In this document: piece after piece, positions 58,313-64,000 of the stretch
Position numbering within the stretch: position 1 is the first letter of the stretch
Layout of the letters: each line of letters starts with the position of its first letter
Assembly: GCA_964408455.1 (NCBI GenBank)
Contig: CAYOZN010000015.1
Span: 53,147-117,146 of the forward strand
DNA length: 64,000 nucleotides
Direction: 5' to 3'
From: CAYOZN01 sp964408455
GTDB lineage: Bacteria; Planctomycetota; Phycisphaerae; UBA1845; UTPLA1
Notes under the pieces: generated by a model
The model's input: the letters and a program-made list of their open reading frames with translations, nothing else
Databases searched by the model: none
Told to the model about the DNA's origin: nothing
Program-made: the position numbers and the translations under genes

Positions 58313-61300
58313 TCAGAAGCCCATGCCGGCCGCGCGGTACTCGGTCAGCTCCGGCGCCAGCATGCGCTCGATGCGCGACTTGCACGCCGTCAGGTGTGCC
58401 TGCGTCGCGAAGTCGAGCCGGCTATCGCCCGAACCTTTGGCCGCGGCCAGCGTGGCGTCGATCTGGTCGCCAAGCTGCCGCACGGCATGCTGGACCATGG
58501 CGTGAATGTCCGCCGAGACGACGTTCCCCGGTGGCGTGCGCAGCAGCGGCTCGACCAGGCTCAGGTATTCGCGCTGGAGCGATCGCCGAATGCTCGACAG
58601 GTACGGCGATTCATCCGTCCATGTGCCGCTGCCCACGCGCTTGGCCGTGACATCATCCCAGCAACCCTTCTGCACGCGCTGGATGTACTCGGCCAGCGTG
58701 AACCTGTCGCTGCTGGTCGCCTTCAGCTCCGCGTCGTGAATGCGGCGCAGGGTGTAGGGGAACAGCCGGTCCGACAGGTTCCACCATTGCAGGATGCCGA
58801 TCAGGTCGTGGATGGGATAGTCCACCACGTATGAGATGGAGGCGCCATCGTGCCACCAGCGCGGCGCCGCGAGGTGGTTCAACTGGTCGGGCGTAAAGTT
58901 GAAGAAGCGATCGTTGAACAGGCTGCTTTCGATGAACGCCAGGGCGTCGCGCTGCACCTTCGGATCGACCAGGCGCAGCGGCGGCTCGGCATTGGGATCG
59001 CCGCGATGGGTGCGGCTGGTGTGCTGACCGCCGATGTAGCGGCCGACATAATCCAGGACCGTCGCCTTCTCGAAGAGCAGGCTGATGAAGGACTGCCGCA
59101 GGTGATACCAGCTCTCCTGGTCGCGCACGGCCCAGTCGAGGATGCTGGCGAGGCGATGATCGATGAGATCGACGCGTGTCTTCGCCCAGTCGAGCGGATC
59201 GGCGCCCATGTCGAAGCGATTGGCCCTCGGATCTGCGCCGAGGATGGTCGTGTCCTCGTCGGTCGCATAGGCCAGTTCCGGCTCCGCCGCGCGAGAGGCG
59301 ATTTCCTGGAGCATCTTGGCTTCGGCGGGATTGGCGCCGGCAAAGGCGCTGGCGGCCGATTTCTTGCCCGGCGTCGCTGGTGTCGCGCCGCCGGCACGGC
59401 CAAGCGTCGCGCCGCGGGCTTCGATCAGCTTGCGCACTTCGGGCGGGAGCTTGGCAAGAACGTCGGCGGGAATCTCCTCACTCGCTGCGGCCACGCCTGC
59501 GGCGGCCGGGGCGGCATCGGGCGTGCCGCCCGTATCGGCCGTCTTCGACGCCTCGGCGGCCGGCTCGGCATTCTTGCCGGGTTTCGATTCATACGAGCCA
59601 TCCGCAGGCCGATAGCCGTATTCGATGGCCCAGTAATCGTACGGGCCAACGGTGGACGTCAGGAAATCGCCCTTGTGGGCATTGTCCTTGAAGAACAGCA
59701 CCGGGTTGTAGTCCATGACCGAACCCGTCGTGGCCAGGCCCTCGGCACGGCGGCGCTGAATCTCCTCCAGCGACCAGACGCTGCTGGCCTTGAAGTTGTG
59801 CCGCAGGCCCAAAGTGTGGCCGACTTCGTGCATGACCACTTCCTTCACCACGTCGTAGAGGAAATCCTCGATGACTTCGGCCGGCTGGCCGGTCAGCAAG
59901 GCCCGGCCAAAGGCGACCTGGTGGCACATGCCGTGGGCATGATCGCACAGGTGGCGGCCGCGCTGCTGGAGGCGCTTGCGGACGGCCTCGCGCACCTGCT
60001 CGGATTCCCCGCTGTCGAAGTTAAAAGTGGTCCAGTCGCGCAGCGGCCTGCCGAACTGCGGAAAGCGCTCGATGAACGCCGACCGCGCGGGATCGGCGAG
60101 CTTCATCGACATCGCGGCCTCGGGAAGCAGGTTCGCCGCGCTCTGCTCGAAGTAGCGCACCATCGAATCGTCGAAGATGATGTCGGCATCGTATATCTGG
60201 CCGGTGAAGGGATTGGCACGGTGCGGCCCCATCGCGAAGCCGGCCCCCGTCACGATCCAGCGGAAGAACGCATACCGCATGTCTTCCGGATCGAGGTCCT
60301 TCCACTCGTTGTCGTGCGTCTGCTGGCGCACTTCGACGGCGTTCACGAAGCCGCACTTCTCGAAGGCCTTGTTCCATTCGAGGATGCCGTCGCGCACGGC
60401 GCGGCGGAAGCGGACCGGCACGGTCTTCTCGATGTAGAACACGATCGGCTTCTTCGGCTCGCACATCTTCAGGCTGGGATCGCGCTTCTCCAGCTGCCAG
60501 CGATCGATGTAGCGATTGAAGATGTCGCGGCTGTCGGTCGGCTTTGACCAGTCCTGGTTGGCGGTGAGGAAGTAGCCGACGCGATCGTCGGCAAGCCGCG
60601 GTTGGTAGCTGGTCTGCGGCAGCTTCCAGAAGCTGTAGTGGACGAGCTTCTTGTCGAATGAACCGGGCGGCGAGGCGCGGCCGATGGCCAGCTCGACGCC
60701 GATCTCGGTGTTGAGTTCGAAGGTCTTCTTCTTGGACCACTTGCTGAGCGCGGCGTTGATGCCGCCGCCGCCGCCCATGCCGGGCATGGCAAACGACATC
60801 CATCCGATGTCGGCAAAATCGCTCTTGAGCATGTTGCCGAGGTCAATGACCGGATCGCCGGACGGGCTCTTGGTCACGATCGGCACGGCAACGCGAATGC
60901 GATCGGGATAGGTGCGGCTGACCACGTCGCCGACGGTGTTCCTGTCCTGCACGACGAAGCGCGTCTCCGGCTCCACCAGCACGAGTTGCTTGTCCAGCAG
61001 CTCCCACTGCACGACGCGTTCTTCCAGCGGGAAACCGGTGAAGAAGCCGCCGCCGGAGAAGCTGATCGAGATCATGAACTTCTCGCCGAGGAAGGCGGCG
61101 GGAATCTGGGCGAGCAGCTTCTCCGAGTCCTTGTCCTTCGCTTCCGCTGGATAGGACCAGAGCGTGAAGAAGCCCTTTGTCGACGACATGTCCTTGGTCA
61201 CGTCTTCAAACTTCGGCAGCGACGAGTCGGACGTGGCCACGGCGGGCGTGGCCCCCGCGGCCATTTTGATGACCTGCGACAGGTCGATGGACTCGGGTTG

Positions 61301-61375
61301 CGTGGGTGGATCGGCTGCCGCGCGGCCGCAGACCAGCGCGCTGATGACAGCGCCGAACAGAACACATCTGTGCAT
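58313..61375 (-). CDS. large exported zinc-dependent metalloprotease (DUF5117/DUF4953-type)
   Basis: 1020 residues from ATG 61375 (MHRCVLFGAVISALVCGRAA), with AAAGGAG upstream; the frame to 61669 is not protein-like. Signal peptide, then a DUF5117-like region (EERVVQWELLDKQLVLVEPE, VRFRRAVRDGILEWNKAFEK), and the zinc motif KEVVMHEVGHTLGLRHNFKA, i.e. HExxHxxGxxHNFxAS, as in the large exported metalloprotease family common in planctomycetes and bacteroidetes. A helical C-terminal region and an Ala-rich insert (ETPDAAPAAAGVAAASEEIP-like) follow. Probably digests extracellular protein. Confidence 0.88.
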   Translation of the reverse strand: MHRCVLFGAVISALVCGRAAADPPTQPESIDLSQVIKMAAGATPAVATSDSSLPKFEDVTKDMSSTKGFFTLWSYPAEAKDKDSEKLLAQIPAAFLGEKFMISISFSGGGFFTGFPLEERVVQWELLDKQLVLVEPETRFVVQDRNTVGDVVSRTYPDRIRVAVPIVTKSPSGDPVIDLGNMLKSDFADIGWMSFAMPGMGGGGGINAALSKWSKKKTFELNTEIGVELAIGRASPPGSFDKKLVHYSFWKLPQTSYQPRLADDRVGYFLTANQDWSKPTDSRDIFNRYIDRWQLEKRDPSLKMCEPKKPIVFYIEKTVPVRFRRAVRDGILEWNKAFEKCGFVNAVEVRQQTHDNEWKDLDPEDMRYAFFRWIVTGAGFAMGPHRANPFTGQIYDADIIFDDSMVRYFEQSAANLLPEAAMSMKLADPARSAFIERFPQFGRPLRDWTTFNFDSGESEQVREAVRKRLQQRGRHLCDHAHGMCHQVAFGRALLTGQPAEVIEDFLYDVVKEVVMHEVGHTLGLRHNFKASSVWSLEEIQRRRAEGLATTGSVMDYNPVLFFKDNAHKGDFLTSTVGPYDYWAIEYGYRPADGSYESKPGKNAEPAAEASKTADTGGTPDAAPAAAGVAAASEEIPADVLAKLPPEVRKLIEARGATLGRAGGATPATPGKKSAASAFAGANPAEAKMLQEIASRAAEPELAYATDEDTTILGADPRANRFDMGADPLDWAKTRVDLIDHRLASILDWAVRDQESWYHLRQSFISLLFEKATVLDYVGRYIGGQHTSRTHRGDPNAEPPLRLVDPKVQRDALAFIESSLFNDRFFNFTPDQLNHLAAPRWWHDGASISYVVDYPIHDLIGILQWWNLSDRLFPYTLRRIHDAELKATSSDRFTLAEYIQRVQKGCWDDVTAKRVGSGTWTDESPYLSSIRRSLQREYLSLVEPLLRTPPGNVVSADIHAMVQHAVRQLGDQIDATLAAAKGSGDSRLDFATQAHLTACKSRIERMLAPELTEYRAAGMGF

Positions 61376-61658
61376 GGCGAACTCCTTTCCAGAGATGTAA
61401 AAAAGCGCCGGTCGCCACGATGGGGCCGGCGTGAAGTTGCGTATCCGCGAAGTTGCAAGTTGCCCGTTCGCGAGTATCGTGGCCTGCCCTGTCCGAAAAG
61501 GCAAGCCACGACGCACGCCAACAACCGGCCTCGCTTTCATGTAAAAAGCAGGTGAACTGGTGTTAACTTGGCATCGAAAAGGGCTAGTACCGGCGTTCGG
61601 ACTCCAGATCGGGGTTAAGTGGTGCGGGCGTCCCTGCCCGTTCCGAGCGGGCGCGGAG
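61376..61658. other. intergenic, protease promoter region
   Basis: No supported gene. The stretch directly upstream of 61375 carries AGAGATGTAAAAAAGCGCC and contains the likely promoter of the large metalloprotease. Confidence 0.4.
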
Positions 61659-61997
61659 TCACGCTCCATTCAAACCGTTACGAGGCAGCGGATCCCTCGT
61701 CACCCACCTCCCGATCACCGGATCGGCGAACCGCGCCCGGTGGTCGTTCAGCATCAGCTTGCCCGCCGTCGCGCTGGCCGCCGTGTCGATGGCGAAGTGC
61801 GGGCGGCCCTGGAACATGAAGGGGTTGTCCACGTCGCTGAAGGCCTGGGCGACGGTCGGCGCGCCGACGTAGTAGCCGATCTTGTCGGTCAGGACGTCGG
61901 TGTCATCATCATCGACGTCGCCATCATCGTCGCCATCCGCCCGCGGGTCCCAGATGGTCGCATTCTTGGCGCTGTTGTGCCGGGTATGTCCATGCTG
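61659..61997 (-). pseudogene. C-terminal RHS-core remnant
   Basis: The minus-strand frame from 61997 to TGA at 61659 reads ...DKIGYYVGAPTVAQAFSDVD, NPFMFQGRPHFAIDTAASAT and ARFADPVIGRWVTRDPLPRN. This is the end of the RHS repeat-associated core (NPFxFQGR...RxFxPxIGRWxxRDPL). The N-terminal bulk of an RHS protein is absent or displaced; an upstream part is found at 63573-63770. The core's toxin tail is missing too. RHS proteins deliver toxins; here the gene appears dead. Confidence 0.75.
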
Positions 61998-62350
61998 GAG
62001 CTGCGGCCGAAGTCGACCATGTCGGCGCGGCCCACGACTCGCGAATGAGTCCCGGCGCGCCGGGACCGTAGGAGTCGTACGTCGCTATTGAGAAATTCAA
62101 CCTGACACGTTTGAATTGTCCGTCACTGATGGGTGACTGGTGCGCGTCTGCGATTCGACAACCACCGCATTGGGAACCCGGGCGCGCATCGACGGTTGTG
62201 ACGCTGGATGTTGACAAACAGGACGAACTCGTCAGAAAAGAAATTCGTCTATGGATATACTCTGCCCTTGACACGGGAGCGGCTAATGGGTGATACCTTA
62301 TTCTCTTCCAAGATCCCGAGCGTACGCCGCCTTTTTTTATCCGGCAATCG
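61998..62350. other. no supported gene
   Basis: Lower-GC stretch between the RHS remnant and the small membrane protein. Short frames only. It includes AT-rich promoter-like words on the plus strand (TTGACA near 62212, TATACT near 62255) without a plus-strand gene to serve. Confidence 0.4.
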
Positions 62351-62770
62351 TCAACGCAATTCGGTTATATCTCCCGAGCCGGCGTGGGCGGGCTTCAAAG
62401 ACAACGCAACCACTATACCCATCAAGCCGGCGATGGTACCGAGACTTAGAGCCGTACCCGGAATGAATACTCCGACTCCCGTTGCAGTCCATAACAGCGC
62501 CAACCAGATAGCCGACGAAGCGATTGAACCTGCTAACAAGTAGCAGTAGCTGACGATAAAAAGACGGAGCCCGGTCGGAATGGTGATCAGCTTCGAGCAA
62601 TTGGATTGCGGACGTATCAGTAGCACAGCCATTGCCATGGAAGTTGCCGCAAGCATCGCAACTGGACCACGCACCCAGTTAACTGTTGCTACACAGACTA
62701 CACAGCCCAGCTGCAGAAGTGCAACAATAAGCCAAATTGATACGACAGGCAGTCGAACGTCACTTTTCAT
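62351..62770 (-). CDS. small membrane protein of unknown function
   Basis: 139 residues from ATG 62770 (MKSDVRLPVVSIWLIVALLQ); earlier Met codons also open the frame. Four to five transmembrane helices (SIWLIVALLQLGCVVCVATV, GPVAMLAATSMAMAVLLIRP, LFIVSYCYLLAGSIASSAIW, VFIPGTALSLGTIAGLMGIV). Lower GC than the neighbours. It lies inside the RHS remnant zone, where immunity-type proteins are often found, but there is no evidence of pairing. Confidence 0.55.
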   Translation of the reverse strand: MKSDVRLPVVSIWLIVALLQLGCVVCVATVNWVRGPVAMLAATSMAMAVLLIRPQSNCSKLITIPTGLRLFIVSYCYLLAGSIASSAIWLALLWTATGVGVFIPGTALSLGTIAGLMGIVVALSLKPAHAGSGDITELR

Positions 62771-62802
62771 ATTAAGCATGCCACTGCACTGGTACAAATC
62801 CA

Positions 62803-63572
62803 GGGACAGCTACCGGTTTCTTGACCCTCATCCTTCACCCGTGTACACTCCGCCGTCATGCCCCGCATCGCCCGTGTCGTCATTCCGAACGCCCCGCATC
62901 ACATCACCCATCGCGGCAACAACCGCCAGGCCACGTTCTTCGTCGATGATGACCGCCGCGTCTATCTCGACACCCTCCGCGAACAATGCAGCCGTTTCGG
63001 CGTCGCCCTCGCCGGCTACTGCCTGATGACCAACCACGTCCACCTCGTGCTCATCCCGCGGAGCGCCGACGGCCTCGCCCGTGCCGTCGGGCAGGCACAC
63101 CGCCGGCACAGCAACTACATCAATCGTCTCCGCCGCCGCTCCGGCCACCTGTGGGCCAACCGATTTTACTCCTGCCCGCTCGACGATGTCCATTTCTGGC
63201 GCACGATGGTGTATGTCGAGCGAAACCCGGTGCGGGCACGCCTGGTCCGGCGGGCCTGGCGATACCCGTGGTCGAGCGCGGCGGCACACGTGGGTGAGGA
63301 CGAATCCGGCGGGGATGGCGGCGCGGGAATGCTGGAAATGGCGGCGTGGCGGCAGGCGGCGCGACGGCTGAACTGGCGAAATGAACTGACGCGGCCCGAG
63401 GATGAGGATGTGGTGCGGGCGATTCGCGCCTGCACCTGGGCGGGTCGCCCGCTCGGCACTGATAGTTTTGTGGCGAAAATCGAATCCCGCCTGGGCCGAC
63501 GGCTGCGGGCCCTGCCGCCTGGGCGACCGCGGAAGAAGACAAAGAAGGCGCACAGAAACCGGTAGCTGTCCC
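62803..63572 (+). mobile_element. RAYT-type transposase unit with 19-bp inverted ends
   Basis: Perfect inverted repeats GGGACAGCTACCGGTTTCT (62803-62821) and AGAAACCGGTAGCTGTCCC (63554-63572) bound a single Y1-type transposase gene. The right repeat overlaps the gene's stop codon. The unit lies within an RHS frame: codons YDPYGRPPCHSG end exactly at the right end. This differs from IS200/IS605 ends, which carry hairpins rather than long perfect inverted repeats. Confidence 0.8.
62858..63565 (+). CDS. REP-associated tyrosine transposase (RAYT, Y1 family)
   Basis: 235 residues. The opening ARVVIPNAPHHITHRGNNRQ is typical. The HUH pair NHVHLVL (metal-binding His) and the catalytic Tyr in YVERNPVRARLVRRAWRYPW, followed by WSSAAAH, are diagnostic for transposases of the IS200/RAYT type. 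An extended basic C-terminus (RRLRALPPGRPRKKTKKAHR) is added. RAYTs cut and rejoin single-stranded DNA at REP hairpins. It is the only mobile gene in the window. Confidence 0.92.
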   Translation: MPRIARVVIPNAPHHITHRGNNRQATFFVDDDRRVYLDTLREQCSRFGVALAGYCLMTNHVHLVLIPRSADGLARAVGQAHRRHSNYINRLRRRSGHLWANRFYSCPLDDVHFWRTMVYVERNPVRARLVRRAWRYPWSSAAAHVGEDESGGDGGAGMLEMAAWRQAARRLNWRNELTRPEDEDVVRAIRACTWAGRPLGTDSFVAKIESRLGRRLRALPPGRPRKKTKKAHRNR

Positions 63573-63770
63573 GAATGGCATGGCGGCCGGCCATACGGGT
63601 CGTAGGCGTAGCGCTCGACGATGGCCCCGGCGCGATCGACGATCGAGCGGACGTTGTACATGCGGTCGATGGTGTAATAGAACGGCCGGTCGTCGTCGCC
63701 AACCTCGGGGTCGAACAGGTTCATCATCCTCGGCCGCTCGTCGATGTAACGATCCAACGTCACCAGTGTT
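63573..63770 (-). pseudogene. RHS-core fragment interrupted by the transposase unit
   Basis: Minus-strand frame reading TLVTLDRYIDERPRMMNLFD, FYYTIDRMYNVRSIVDRAGA and IVERYAYDPYGRP up to the end of the mobile unit. These are RHS repeat and core motifs (YxxDxxxNVRxxVDxxGxIVERYxYDPYGR). On the far side an in-frame TGA (near 63768) precedes related sequence in another frame (GAPGNNRESFGRDDRLEHW), so the gene is also frame-damaged. Together with 61659-61997 it represents one broken RHS gene. Confidence 0.7.
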
Positions 63771-64000
63771 CAAGACGGTCATCTCGTCCGAAGCTCTCGC
63801 GGTTGTTTCCCGGCGCGCCGGGATCGATGTAGCAGCCGCCGTGATCAATCATCCGCGAAACGTCCTCCGCTAGCACGCATGCTCAAGCGGAGTACCGCGA
63901 GAGCATGCCACCCGCCGCCGCCGCGCCGCCCCGCGTCCATCGGTTCCTGATAATCATCTAGCCAGGCCAATCTCCAGTCAGGGGTATCCTGTTGTCGTTT
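63771..64000. other. window end, frame-damaged RHS-like sequence
   Basis: Minus-strand codons such as GCYIDPGAPGNNRESFGRDD suggest decayed RHS-type sequence up to about 63850. Beyond that, nothing is recognised. Confidence 0.3.

Overview
The window looks like a chromosomal scaffold from a GC-rich planctomycete, probably near the Phycisphaerae. Supporting signs are many exported proteins ending in short dockerin-like EF-hand pairs, a PEP-CTERM protein, HAF repeats, prepilin-like proteins, small membrane proteins with a CxxC...CPECG zinc ribbon, a long-peptide ECF sigma unit, Cys-rich 'GACC..DGSC' repeats and lpxA. It is an inference from gene content. No rRNA or tRNA gene was found. A run of 100 Ns (50676-50775) marks an assembly gap.

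Layout. 0-3.5 kb: spoVR (cut by the window edge), a DUF444 (YeaH-type) gene and a matrixin-like protease, all minus. 3.5-10.5 kb: orphan dockerin fragment, ECF sigma factor plus membrane protein, a conserved non-coding element (copy A), a DUF5658 membrane protein, the lytic transglycosylase mltA, a possible immunity-like protein, a 52-residue Pmp3/YqaE protein and a truncated MFS gene. 10.5-20 kb: two TPR proteins, a TlpA-like thioredoxin protein, an unpaired topoisomerase VI B subunit and two exported proteins. 20-28 kb: a structured leader with a 14-base Shine-Dalgarno in front of a release-factor-like gene, two tiny exported proteins, a scpA-ridA-mtnA operon, trpS and an M50 protease. 28-37.9 kb: Cys-rich lipoprotein, reprolysin-like protease, ABC exporter and unknown proteins. 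38-48 kb: nucleotide-sugar dehydrogenase, lipoprotein, an FG-GAP protein interrupted by an in-frame UGA with a SECIS-like hairpin, a lower-GC cassette (MauE-like, exported protein, Cys-rich peptide, prepilin), an SDR enzyme carrying an in-frame 60-bp repeat, and a zinc-ribbon membrane protein. 48-58 kb: degenerate metalloprotease-like protein, an Asn/Pro repeat protein spanning the gap, lipoprotein hydrolase, lpxA, a two-domain hydrolase preceded by copy B of the conserved element, and tandem paralogues. 58-64 kb: a large zinc metalloprotease and an RHS remnant zone invaded by a RAYT-type transposase with perfect 19-bp inverted ends.

Best leads: (1) a candidate selenoprotein at 41363-42538; (2) the leader/mini-ORF/terminator ahead of the release-factor-like gene at 20751-21136; (3) the duplicated element at 6553-6755 and 55328-55548 with a perfect 14-bp palindrome and an ECF-like GGAAC box; (4) the orphan topoisomerase VI B subunit.
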